DNA of 64,000 bases, taken from NCBI GenBank assembly GCA_029255685.2, contig CM055316.2, positions 79,234,861 to 79,298,860 of the forward strand, read 5' to 3'. A program made the position numbers and the translations under genes. The notes under the pieces were generated by a model. The model had not been told where the DNA came from. It saw nothing but the letters and a program-made list of their open reading frames with translations, and searched no databases. Positions 23,381 through 33,907 of the stretch are shown here, piece by piece. Positions within the stretch are counted from its first letter, which is position 1. Each line of letters starts with the position of its first letter. The DNA comes from Silene conica. Lineage: Eukaryota > Streptophyta > Magnoliopsida > Caryophyllales > Caryophyllaceae.

Positions 23381-23564
23381 AAAATAAAATTTTGAAGACA
23401 ACTTTCATTATGAATGAGAGACCTTCATTATGTCAGGACTGTGTTGGTTGTAAGAACGTATTTTAATGCCCGCCATTTTACAGAATTTGAAATATCAACG
23501 CTGACATTAACTCACCATTATTTTTTTTAATAAGTTTAACACTACAAAAAAATACTGCCCTTGC

Positions 23565-23945
23565 GACGGAATTTTTGCGACGGACACAAAATCCGTCGCA
23601 AAATTAGTTTTGTGACGGACTTCGCGACGGATTTTTTTTTTGCGACGGAATTTGCGACGGACCTGAATTTCCCAGACCCGCGAAACGAAAGTCAAATGGC
23701 GGGAAAGTTTGCGACGGAAATTCCGTCGCAAATATTGACTTATGCGACGGAATTTCCGTCGCAAACATATTGACCAGGCTTGACCAAAAGTAGGTCAAGG
23801 TCAAATGTTGACCAGATTTGCGACGGAAATTCCGTCGCAGGAGTCAATATTTGCGACGGAATTTCCGTCGCAAATCTGGTCAACATTTGACCTTGACCAG
23901 ATTTGCGACGGAAATTCCGTCGCAAAAGTCCGTCGCAAACACTTT
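23565..23945. repeat. 5' subterminal repeats of the CACTA element
   Basis: About 15 copies of GCGACGGA or its complement TCCGTCGC, many as back-to-back palindromes (TTTGCGACGGAAATTCCGTC). Confidence 0.9.
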
Positions 23946-24612
23946 ATATACAGACCACGGGATTCATTTTCCCCAAATCAATTTCAATTTTATTTCTTAA
24001 AACCTAAAGGCGATTTCGACGAGCGACCACCACCACCGTAAGGCAACCACCACACCGCGCCGCCACCGCCGACCACCCCACCCCACCGCGCCGCCACCAC
24101 CGACCACCACAACATCCTTCCTTCCTCCTTCTCTTTCCTTTCTCCTCCTTAATCTCCTTCTCCTTTGTCACCGCCGCCACCACCTCACCGCCGGAAAATC
24201 CTTGCCGCCGCCACTTCCTTATTCATTCTCCATTTCTCTTTATGTATGTATACTAACTTTCGTTATTTATGTATCGTCTTAATTAGTTATGCTTAGTCCG
24301 TCGCAAAATTCCGTCGCAAATTCCGTATTATTGTTTTTTATTGTTATTAAGAATAGTTAGTTTAGTTTAATTGTTATTTGATTAGTTTAGTTAGTATTGT
24401 TAGGTGATTAGTGATATTGGGTTAGTAGCTAATTTCGTCCCAAATCCGTCGCATATTGTTGTTAAGATGTTTAGGACGATTGATTTTTGATATAAAATTT
24501 GCATTGTTGTTGATTGTTAGTGTTGTTGATTTGTTTAGAATATTCTTGAATAGTACCCGTTCAATAATTACACATTAGGTGTAATTGTTGAATAGTCCCC
24601 GTTTTGGGACTG

Positions 24613-24822
24613 TCTTTGAATCTTTCATGCCATTTAGGCAGTAAACACTCTTATATTTCTTGATTGTAATGAAACAAAAATTGGGCAACACTTCCTTATT
24701 GTTCTCCAAATACATTCTATATAATGTATTTGGAGAACAATAGGGAAGTGCTGCCCAATTTGTGTCTCATTACAATCAAGAAAATATAAGAGTGTTTACT
24801 AATGGTATGAAAGATTCAAAGA
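24613..24822 (+). repeat. Long near-perfect hairpin inside the CACTA element
   Basis: The arms 24613-24714 and 24721-24822 are complementary at about 93% by eye, around a loop near CTATAT. The left arm begins TCTTTGAATCTTTCATGCC and the right arm ends ATGAAAGATTCAAAGA. No terminal features of a MITE are visible at the arm ends. Confidence 0.85.
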
Positions 24823-24879
24823 TGGGTTTAGGCTGGAGAGATAAGGACCCCAGACCAATATATGTAAATTGTTTTTTTT

Positions 24880-25125
24880 TGCAGGTTGGTGTTGGTGTTG
24901 GTGTTGGTGTTGGTGTTGGTGTTGGTGTTGGTGTTGGTGTTGTTGTTGTTGGTAGTTGTTGTTGTTGTTGTTGTTGTTAATTGTTGTTATATATATGTAG
25001 TTGTTATTTAATTGTTGTTGTTAATTAATTGTTGTTGTTGTTAATAAGTTGTTAACTAGTTTTTGTTGTTAGTTGTTGTTATATATATATGTAGTTGTTG
25101 TTATTTAATTGTTGTTGTTAATTAG
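24880..25125 (+). repeat. (GGTGTT)n and (GTT)n microsatellite
   Basis: About ten GGTGTT units followed by GTT runs and two TTATATATATGTAGTTGTT segments. Probably within an intron or leader of the Tnp1-like gene. Confidence 0.9.
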
Positions 25126-25161
25126 TTGTTGTTATTGTTTGTTAAAATATGTAGATTTACT

Positions 25162-26564
25162 ATGAAGAGATTAGAAAGAAAATGGATGTATGAAAGGTTG
25201 GATTCTAGGAAAAAAATAAGGCAGGATTTCGTAATTGGTGTTAATGAATTCATTAACTATGTTAAGCAACAAGACGAATACGTTAGAAATAGAGAAATTA
25301 GGTGTCCATGTTCTAAGTGTAAGAATACAAAGTATTTAGTTGAGCAAGAAGTACGGAAACACCTTGGTTTGAGAGGGTTTTGTGATCCGACTGATTTGAA
25401 TATAGGTTGTTTGAAAATTTTATCATGAGAGAAAAAAGTTACCTTTCACCCTCGTGATAGAGCAGCGGTTAGGTCGGCGTGGGAAGACATGATGAAAGAC
25501 CGCCTTCGCAAAAGAATCCACTACGCTATGCAGAAACCAGCGGAGAAAAGGCCGCAGTGGATACCGGCGGATATTTTTGAAGAACTTAAGGGTAGAAAGG
25601 ACAATCCAAAATTCCAAGAGAAATCCGACAAAAACAAGACCAACCGGATGTCGGGAAGTACCGAAAAGGGCAAGGCCTTAGGTACTCACATTATGGGTCG
25701 TAAAAACACCCTACAGATGATGGATGAAATGGTAATTGTTTAGTTTTTACTTCACTTTTTCTTGTCTTCAATAATTTTCACCCTTTGACAATCTTGAATG
25801 TTTTTTTCAACAAGTGTCGTTGGATTTAAATTGCAGGCTGGAGAAGATGGGAGGGATGTACCATCGGCCTTGAAGTTGCTTGAGAAGACAAAAAAACATC
25901 CCAAGAAGGGTTGGCTATCAACGAAACCCAAAGCACTATTTGTAAGTTAACAGAAACTTTTCTTTATATTTTAGTAATTTGGTTTACTAATTAATTAATG
26001 TATACTAATAACATTTTATTTTTGTTTTGTAGGAAAAAGTTTTTTCAAGAAAGAACAAAATGATAAGTGAAGGGATCCCGGAGCAAGATATCGACGACAA
26101 CGAGATCTACTTCGAAGAAGTAGGCGGTTTCAACAAGAAAGGGTTGATACTCGGTATGGGAAATGCAGCCCCAGTCATTTACGAGCGTCGTCGTCACTCA
26201 AGTGCTGGGACCCAATCATCATACACCCCAGGTTTGTATTTTATAGTTTATTAAAAATTAAGACTAACCAATTATTTAACCATTTACTAAATGAATATAA
26301 TATCATGTTTGACTATTAATTGCAGGTATCGTCAGCAGAGTTCTTCGAGAGAATGCTCAGCTAAGAGAACGTGATCTCGAGACATCCCAAAGGCTGAAGG
26401 CAATTGAAGAGTTCTTAAGTCAGCGGGGGGAGTTCACTACTCAGAGCTGCAACCCGGGAGGCTTTTCTCAGCCGAGACGCGACTTTGACGATGATGGCGG
26501 CGACAACGCTAGGGCGGCCAGTCATTTCGCCACCCCACAGCCCACCGACACGACCGTTAGATAG
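25162..26564 (+). pseudogene. CACTA Tnp1-like gene (transposase-associated domain plus Ptta/En/Spm domain), in-frame stop
   Basis: The first part (25162-25425) resembles the transposase-associated domain: WMYERL, FINYV and a C-P-C-S-K-C cluster before HLGLRGF. A TGA at 25426-25428 interrupts the frame. After it, in the same frame, comes a plant transposase (Ptta/En/Spm) domain with RSAWEDM, NKTNRM and LGTHIMGRK. Introns that keep the frame: 25733-25835 (GTAATT...TTGCAG), 25940-26032 (GTAAGT...TTGTAG) and 26231-26325 (GTTTGT...TTGCAG). The last exon has a leucine/charge-rich helix (VLRENAQLRERDLETSQRL) and ends at TAG 26562-26564. Family role: DNA-binding accessory protein of CACTA transposition. 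It may be expressed from the stop onwards, or the stop may lie in an unseen intron. Confidence 0.75.
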
Positions 26565-26814
26565 ATTTCATTAGGTTGTTTAGTTGATGTACCGCGGACT
26601 ATGTTTAGTTTTTAGTTGGATTATCATTTGTAAAAGTTTCTTATTAGTTATGAAAAGACGTTTTAAAACCCTTGTCTCCGACAAGTTTTTGTTGCTGGGT
26701 TGTTTTTCTGAAATTGCAGGTTTACAGATCATGCAAAAGGGAAAAAATGAATCATTTCAATGGAAATGGGGAGCTGGAAAAACGGCTGAAACCCGAAAAT
26801 CATACAGGAATTTG

Positions 26815-27250
26815 CGACGGAAATGTCTCAATTTGCGACGGAATTCCGTCGCAAACCTTGACCAGAAGTCAAGGTCAGTCAAGATTTGCGACGGAAATTC
26901 CGTCGTAAATGGTCCTCTTTGCGACGGAATTTCCGTCGCAAATCTTGACTGACCTTGACTAATGGTCAAACTCAGTCAAGATTTGCGACGGAAAGTCCGT
27001 CGCAAAGAGGACCATTTGCGACGGAAATTCCGTCGCAAATCTTGACTGACCTTGACTTTTGGTCAAGGTCAGTCCGTCGCAAAATGAGGTCAATCCGTCG
27101 CAAATATTGTGCGACGGAAAAATCCGTCGCAAATTAACATTTTGCGACAAAAATATGGGACAGATGCAGTCCGTCGCAAATCCGTCGCAAAAACATCATT
27201 TGCGACGGATTTCACCCTTTTTGCGACGGAAAATTCCGTCGCAAAGAGAG
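26815..27250. repeat. 3' subterminal repeats of the CACTA element
   Basis: About 20 copies of GCGACGGA/TCCGTCGC, together with GGTCAAGGTCAGTCAAG spacers also related to those at the 5' side. Confidence 0.9.
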
Positions 27251-27387
27251 CATTGTTTTGTAGTGTAACAACTTTAAGACACTTACAAAATATTAAACGA
27301 TCCTAATAAAACGAAAACTTCAAGGTGTACTTATGAACAATTTTGATTATATAATAACTATAATTTGTCGTTTTTTTATAAAAAAAA

Positions 27388-27424
27388 TACACAACCTCGT
27401 GATTTTTCACGGATGTTACACTAG
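27388..27424 (+). mobile_element. Helitron 3' terminus H6 (unit A)
   Basis: Hairpin CCTCGTGATTTTTCACGG, then ATGTTACACTAG followed by host T. The matching 5' end was not identified. Unit B copy ends at 37220. Confidence 0.65.
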
Positions 27425-27541
27425 TTTAATTATTTAAAAACCAACTCTAGATTCCCTTGGAGAATTAAACTAGCATTAATTCTAAGAGTTTACTATTTTT
27501 TATTTTTTTTATGCACAATCCACCGGGTTGTATATATCAAA

Positions 27542-27905
27542 ATCCTAAAAAAATTAATTTTATAGGCAAGAAAACCGTGACGGACGTAGGACGGGAATGA
27601 AGAAAGTGGTAGACACGTTAAGGGTAAAAAAAGTGATTCTGATTCTTGATAAAGAAGGATAAGAGCAATAAAAAGATCAATTTTATAGGTAATCAAACAG
27701 TGACGGACGCAGGAATTGAAGAAAGTGGTAGACACGTTAAGGGTAAAAAAAGTGATTCTGATTCTGGATGAGGAAAGATAAGGGCAATAAAACGATCAAT
27801 TTTATAGGCAATTAAACAGTGACGGACGCAAAACTTGAGGAGAGTAGTAGCCTAGTAGGTAAAAAACGTGATTCTGATTCTTGATAAAGATAACGGAATA
27901 AAAAA
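27542..27905 (+). repeat. Promoter tandem repeat upstream of gene 2, about 120-bp unit
   Basis: Three full copies and a partial one, starting near 27557, 27680 and 27799. Each carries AATTTTATAGGCAA, GTGACGGACGCA, GGTAGACACGTTAAGGG and GTGATTCTGATTCTTGAT. Each unit has a CACGTT/GACGGA core that could bind bZIP or similar factors. The last copy is about 70 bases upstream of the TATA box. The same array precedes gene 3. Confidence 0.88.
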
Positions 27906-27974
27906 AGTAATTAATTTAAAGGCAATTATGTCGTGTTATATTCCCATACAGGGGGCCGGGGGGAAGATGATGTA

Positions 27975-27985
27975 CTATATAAATG
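27975..27985 (+). promoter_or_regulatory. TATA box of gene 2
   Basis: CTATATAAATG, identical in unit B (37764-37774) and similar in gene 1. The mRNA probably starts about 30 bases downstream. CGATCTAG/GTATGG at 28060 could be the donor of a 5'-UTR intron ending before the ATG at 28643. Confidence 0.65.
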
Positions 27986-28464
27986 ATAGGAAACGTTCGA
28001 TAGAGCAACACACAAGCCTTGAAAGCAAGACATTTAGACGGTTCAATACTCACCGATCTAGGTATGGTCGTCATTAATAAAATTTTCGATTTGTTTTCTA
28101 GTTTACCTTATTTCATTCATTTAGTAACATTAAGTTACTGAGGTAATTACTAATTACCGTAGTAAATATGCACGTAGTAGCTTGTAACAAGTGTGTTATA
28201 TTTTTTAGTTTTTGTTTTTAATTTGCATCTTTTTACGGCTGTAAAAAAAATGATAATCTACTAATCCAAAATGTCTACAAAATTCGATTTGATTTTTAAT
28301 TTACATTGGTACGTTATTAATAATCGTCATGTTAGAACATTTTCCGTCGTGAATCTATCATTCTTGTTAAGATTATAGATGAGATTACATAAGGAAATTG
28401 TATTATTGATAATTAGGTTTACATCATATATGCTGAGGGGTGCGTATAGGACTAGCCAGAAAAT

Positions 28465-28585
28465 TTTCATGCGTAACTCGCCAGTCAATTTTCGTGCGTA
28501 ACGTGCCAGTTTTTTTCAAGTGCGTAACTCGCCAGTTTTTTCCAGTGCGTAACTCGCCAGTTTTTTTTTTCAAGTGCTTAACAAT
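28465..28585 (+). repeat. Short tandem repeat just upstream of gene 2, absent from gene 3
   Basis: Four to five copies of GTGCGTAACTCGCCAGTTTTT with slight changes. Unit B lacks the whole stretch between two ATTCT words, so either A gained it or B lost it. Confidence 0.8.
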
Positions 28586-28642
28586 TCTGCTACTAACTTT
28601 GTATTCCGTATTTGGTAAGACCGACCAAGTAGTAAGCAAGAG

Positions 28643-29743
28643 ATGGCTTCAGCCCAAGTGCAAGACGCAACCAACCCGAAAAAGCAGCCGCAGAATGGCG
28701 CACAAGTCTCGCTGACTAACCAGATCTTGAAGGAGATGACACTTAGCCGATCAAGAGATTGGTCTGGTAGTGCTGCGACTAGCATCCCGCAAACAATTGC
28801 GGCCGGACATTCAGTTACGTTTTCCCACTTGGCCGATGGCGATTTTGGTTCCAAGGCCGTCGTCATTTATAATGGAATTAATGCAGTCGGCCTTCAATGT
28901 GGCTGGGTTTTGGCCTGGGATGCACCTGCTAATACCGAACAGTTTCCAAATAAGGTACTTACCTATTTTTTATAAGCTATGAATTAGTGACGGATCTAAG
29001 ATGTATGAACTGGGGGTAATTAGTAAACGCTAAAATATAATAACTCTATTAATTTCGTCCCTATGCGATATTTAAAAGATAAGTCATTATTAACAAAAAA
29101 TTATATTAAAATACATATGCTTGATAAATACTATAGAAATTTCATAAAGGATAGTTTTAGTTATTAAGAATATTAATAATAGTTGGGCCTCAACCATCAC
29201 CTTAAGGTTTTGGTTGAGATAGTTCTTCTATCATGGTATCAGAGTCCGTGTGATCGAAGGTCAAAAAACCACGAAGTAGAAACCAGCACACGGTATGGGT
29301 GAGCCTGTGCAAACTAACCACTCGTCAAACTCAATGGGCATTTGAGTAAGGGGCGTATTAGGAATATCATTAGTAAGGCTCATAGATAAATATATATATA
29401 TATTTGTGTATTTTTCCGGATTAATGGGGTGAAGAGTCACCCTCTTTAAACCCGTTCATGCTATGAATTATACTCCATTTTAGATAAGATTGCTATACGC
29501 ATTTTAAAGTTCTATACGAAATTTTCATGTAACCCGTAAATAATTTTACAGGTTTACGTTACTTGTGGGCCGAGATCCTTCATTGATCGTTTGGATTTGG
29601 AGCAAGTTCTTCAGTATCTGATCGATAGTAAAGCAGAGTCCGAGGCCACGGACGCAGCTACCAAGACAAGCGTCACTGCCAAGATCGATGCGACTATCCC
29701 AAACAAGGCCAGAGTTGAAGCCACATTCAGCCTTGTCCCTTAA
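28643..29743 (+). CDS. Gene 2: jasmonate-induced-protein-like small protein, two exons
   Basis: Exon 1 is 28643-28954 (104 codons, donor AAG/GTACTT). Exon 2 is 29552-29743 (63 codons, acceptor TTACAG/GTT), for 167 residues, the same lengths and phase as gene 1. Conserved with gene 1: the MAS start, GAQ, LTNQ, MTL-R, W-S-G, F-S-H-L, G-D-F-G-S, CGWVLAWDAP and PNKVYV-CG. No signal peptide. The C-terminal 60 residues are charged (KAESEA, TKTSVTAK) and probably helical. It is the intact member of the duplicated pair. Function is by family resemblance only (stress/jasmonate-responsive proteins of unknown mechanism). A remnant of a miniature LTR element lies in the intron. Confidence 0.78.
29162..29370 (+). 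mobile_element. Very small LTR element remnant (SMART/TRIM-like) in the gene 2 intron
   Basis: A 72-base LTR-like segment (29162-29233, TATTAAGAATATTAATAATA ... CTATCA) is followed at once by primer site TGGTATCAGAG. The polypurine-like AAGGGGCG then precedes TATTAGGAATAT at 29356, the start of a degraded second LTR. A solo copy of the same 72 bases lies at 54841-54912. The element is absent from the gene 3 intron. Confidence 0.72.
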
Positions 29744-29929
29744 GGCCATCGATATATACTATTTATATTAAGCATACAAGTTATTATTATTAATAATGAG
29801 GGCCACATAACTATCAACCTATACCTCTACTCTTCTAGTTATAATTATATAAATAAGCATGTTTGACCCTCGGCTTGTATGGCTGTATTTTTAATTGAAG
29901 TTATATAATATAATACTTGGTCCCGTGTT

Positions 29930-30607
29930 CTCTCCTTCTATAATCTTATCATGGTATCAGAGCCTCTTTTCTGAGGACTCAAAATTGCTTCCGCGTTCTT
30001 ACCGGTGGGTGGCCGGAAATCTACACCCACCGGTGGGATTTTTTTCCAAAAACAAGTTCAATTGCTTTTAAAATCAATGACAGCCGTGACTTCAAGTATT
30101 TTTTTTGGTTTTACAATTGATTTTCCCAACTTCTTTTATCAAATAAAATAATCATTTCCTCAATTTTGAATCTTGATTAATATTTTCTTCTCCGTTTAAG
30201 GTGGTACTTGATTTGTTTGGAGTCCGAAAAAATTAACGTGCTCCAGATCTTGAAATTTTAACGGATAATTTCCATCTTATTGATATTTGTCAGGTTCGAT
30301 AGAGTTCCTGCAAATTAACTCATTCTTCCGACAAGTGCGAAAAAATTAACGTTCTTGTTCGGAGCCTTTCTCACGAGTCTTAATACTCGTTTATCTTACC
30401 AACCTTGCGGAGATGAAGATGCAAATGAAGACGAAGAAGAGACGAAGATTTTGATTTTCTTTTTATTTTGGGTTTTCCTTGTATTTGTTTTTTTCTTTGT
30501 TTTTTCTCCAATCGTAAAGTTCGTCTTACGTACTGCCTTTACGATTGCGGGATAATATTAGGATATTAGGCCTATTAGGTTACGACGGCTATCGTGTCTA
30601 GGGTTTA
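29930..30607 (+). mobile_element. TRIM element, 5'-truncated copy (unit A)
   Basis: Keeps the last 22 bases of the 5' LTR (CTCTCCTTCTATAATCTTATCA), primer site TGGTATCAGAGC at 29952, the internal region and the first 52 bases of the 3' LTR, and is then cut by Helitron H7. Compared with unit B, the left part of the LTR and about 0.9 kb of flank are deleted (junction CCCGTGTT/CTCTCC). Confidence 0.85.
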
Positions 30608-32795
30608 CTAGTGTAACACCCGTGAAAAATCACGGGGTTGTGTACACTTATTTTTAAATACGCCGTCGGTATATTTATTTGAATATATAGCAATTATGTT
30701 TACTCGAACGAATTATTTTTTACCGGGATGTTTGAATATAAGATATATTAGGTGAAAAGATGAATTTTCTGGTGCACTAATCTTCGAATAACTATTAGTA
30801 ACGATGATAATATTTTGATTAATTATGATAACATTAATAAATAAGGTATATGAGAAAAAACAATAGACAACTAAAAAAAGATTAAATAACTAATAATGAG
30901 TAGCTGGAAAGTTATTGTCTTTTGATGAATTACTTACGGAACATATTTTGACAGACCAATACGATGAACAAAATAACTAATCAGGTAGAAATATAAATTA
31001 AATGGGTGTATTAAAATTCGATAATGTAGAACGAAAATTACATGGTTGAATGTCTGGACATGGTTGTAAAAGTTGCGAAAAATCAATCACTGCATAATAA
31101 ATTCGTACAGAGTAAAACAGTGTGTATATGAGGAAAATACTTAAGGTATTTAAATAAATAGCATCCACGTACCGATTTATGTTGATACAACCGTTAGTTT
31201 ACCTTATATATATTAAAAAATAGTTAAAAAAGGACATTTCAACATATAAATTTAAGAAATTTAGGATATTTAAATTTAAAAAATAAAATCAAAAATAAAT
31301 TAAGTTTAATATATTACAAAAACTTAAAATAATATAAAAATCGAGTGTATGAAAATGAGTTGACAAATTCCACCGACATGATTATACCGACCCATTTCAA
31401 TTTATATACCTTACCCAAGCCCAATATACATAACCCACATAAAAATGAGATCATAACCCAAAATCCAAACCACACAGGCCCAAAATCCGTGACTCATTGA
31501 CTGAATTGATCAACCTATATCAAAATTCTGTACAGCCCATTTCAAAATCCGTGACCCATTAACTTATTTGATCAAACTATATCAAAATCCCACCGACATT
31601 ATTCTACCAACCCATTTCTTCTTCTCAAATGTATTTTAGCATAAGAAACTCCTTCAGAAACCTTCCATGAAACCGCTTAATCATATAGATGCGATCAAAA
31701 GAATGTTCATAATCCAAATCAAAATCCCCCTATGGATTTAGTGTAAATGGATTTATATGATGTTCAACACAATTGATCTTGAACTTGTTGAACTCATTTA
31801 AGGTATACGAATGCTCAAAATCGAAAACAAAACCAAATCAAATGAAGGTAATTACTTAAACTTGCTTAATTCATTTACGCTATATTCATTATCTATTCCG
31901 AAATATTGATTATAGTTGATTTAATTAGTGAATTGTTGATTGTGATTAATATTGGGTGAAAATATTACATTGCATGTAATTGGTAAGAAAAATGATTGTG
32001 ATTAATATTGGGTGAAAATATTACATTGCATGTAATTGGTAAGAAAAATACAGGTCGATAAACGTAATTGCAGATGATAAAATTGACAGAAACCCTAGTT
32101 TTTTCTCAGCAGATTATGTTAGTTTTTTAGTTAAATCTTGTTTACCCTGCTAAATGATTGGTTGTTTGTTGGTTATAATGCATGTTTATTTCTTGATTTT
32201 TTTCTGGATTTTTGTTGATTTCATCGAGGTTTGCATCTGGTTAATGTTCATGATTTTTTAGTTTGTATTATCTTCACATTCTGTTTGATTTTTTGAAGAA
32301 ATCCTTAAAATCGGTTGGATTTTCTGGTGTTTTGTTGATTTCTTTTAAGTTTGCATTTTGTTTTGTAATTTTTGATTTTTTGGTGATTTTTTAGTTTTTT
32401 TTAAATTTGTAATGCATGTGTATATGATGATCTTTTATGGGTTTTTGTAGATTTCATCATAGTTTTTATATTCTGGTATTTTTTTTGTTTAATTTCAATT
32501 TTTAGATGGTTATTTAGTGTTTATTTTCTCTGCATGCTCGTTCTTTGCGGTAGTCGGTCTACATTCATTTGGTATTAATATTGGTTGCTTAGGGCGATGT
32601 TTTCTTGTCCAGGTCGTATATATCAGCGAGAGTACTTAGAGGTGAAATGAGGTGAAATTATACGTCGTTCGTATGCAAGCTGATCGCTGGCTGTTATCAT
32701 TTTCAGCGCACTCTTGATGCTTAGCAGGTAGTATCATTCTAAATTTTTTCAATTCAATTTTATGACATTTACTGTATTTTGTTTCAGGTTGTGTT
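30608..32795 (-). mobile_element. Helitron H7, truncated copy of H8 (unit A)
   Basis: The minus-strand 3' end CACGGGTGTTACACTAG is at 30608. The copy stops at the duplication junction 32796, so the 5' part is missing. It is nearly identical to 47836-50023. It holds a two-copy 56-bp tandem repeat at 31938-32049. No protein is encoded. Confidence 0.88.
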
Positions 32796-33193
32796 GCACG
32801 GTGGCCAAACATTGGGTGTACGTTGATGGCCCTTGCCTTCACCAACCTAAACAAAGAACACAAATTCTTTTGATTGTTCAATACTACTAACAAACAGTCT
32901 AATTTATTTTGATTGTTGAAAATTATAAAAGGATGGTAAATCATGGAAATTCATCAACTTTGGCTTGACCAATCTCAATTCTGATATATTCATCAAAAAC
33001 CTCCAACCACCCTGCACCATCAACCAATATGGCGCACAGTCGACCAGTTTTCGTCGATGATGTCCCTTTCCCTCTCTCTTCGTTGAACAGTCTAAGGTGA
33101 GGTGCCGCAAATCAATGGGGTAATTTTTGGGACTTTTTATTTTTTAGGTTTTTTTGGAGGGTAAAAACCGAGGCTTACTTCATTAAAGATAAA

Positions 33194-33669
33194 TCATAAA
33201 AAACCATCAATGTTCGTAGACGGCGGTAAAGAGTCTGCCCATTCCTCCCTACCTGACTCCGAGCATATAAGATGAGCTAAAGCATGAGCGACAGTATTGC
33301 TCACCCTCCTAGTATGAGACCCCTCTAAGAAATTAAACGAGGAACATAACGAAAAAATATCTTCAAGTACTGAATTAAACAGGCTACGGCCTTTAACTCG
33401 TTTCTTCAGTTCGTCAATCACAAGCAAACAGTCACTCTCCACAAGACAACACAACCACATTAGCATGCCCCTTCTTTTCTAGCTTCTTTGACACCCTCCA
33501 ACACTGCGACAGCTTTGGCGATGAGCGGATCCCAAGACTGATTAAGTTTTATAATGATTTTAGGTTTTTGATTTCTCTCTCTTAATTGTGTAAGAGGGGC
33601 AACTTCGAAATAAGGTAAAAAATTGTGCAAGATTAAGTAAAATTGTGTGCGCGATTTAACATGTCCCAT
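33194..33669 (-). pseudogene. RNase H-like fragment, second copy
   Basis: Same sequence and same frame break as 15053-15546. One extra C (AAACCATC) changes the C-terminal end. It was therefore already broken before the duplication. Confidence 0.65.
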
Positions 33670-33907
33670 TATTATTAATGAATTGATTTAGGGCTAAGAG
33701 AGAGAAGAAGGATAATTTTCTAAAATTTCTTTGAAAAAAGGGTAAGATTGGAATAATGATCAAAGTGCAGTAAATTATTGTGATGATATATTCAAATTAT
33801 TCCTACAATAATTTGGTACGTAGTGCGTGAACCAATACTCGTGGCCAGTGACCACCTTTACAAATTCCCACCCATAGAGAGAAAAAAAATTCTCCACATG
33901 CAGAATT

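Larger units (their letters stand above)
23540..27265 (+). mobile_element. CACTA (En/Spm) element, unit A only
   Basis: The termini are CACTACAAAA...TTTTGTAGTG, with 3-bp target duplication TAA (23537-23539, 27266-27268). Unit B has the empty site with one TAA (37062-37064). Both subterminal zones carry many copies of TTTGCGACGGAA in both orientations, the usual binding-site arrangement for CACTA transposase. Inside is a Tnp1-like gene (25162-26564). No TNP2-type catalytic transposase is present, so the element is non-autonomous. Total 3726 bases. Confidence 0.96.
14674..32795 (+). repeat. Tandem segmental duplication, unit A
   Basis: Apart from the copia and CACTA insertions and a deletion near 29930, this stretch matches 32796-50023 at about 98-99% by eye. 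Unit A carries gene 2. Its right edge runs into unit B inside a Helitron sequence, at GTGTTGCACGGTGGCC. Confidence 0.93.

Noticed and set aside
23541-27265. Short-spaced GCGACGGA repeats as a CRISPR-like array
   Set aside because: Eukaryotic context, irregular spacing and clear CACTA borders explain them.
30355-30555. 66-residue hydrophobic frame, also at 47583-47783
   Set aside because: It lies in the TRIM internal region, appears twice only because of the duplication, starts without a good ATG context and has no recognisable family.
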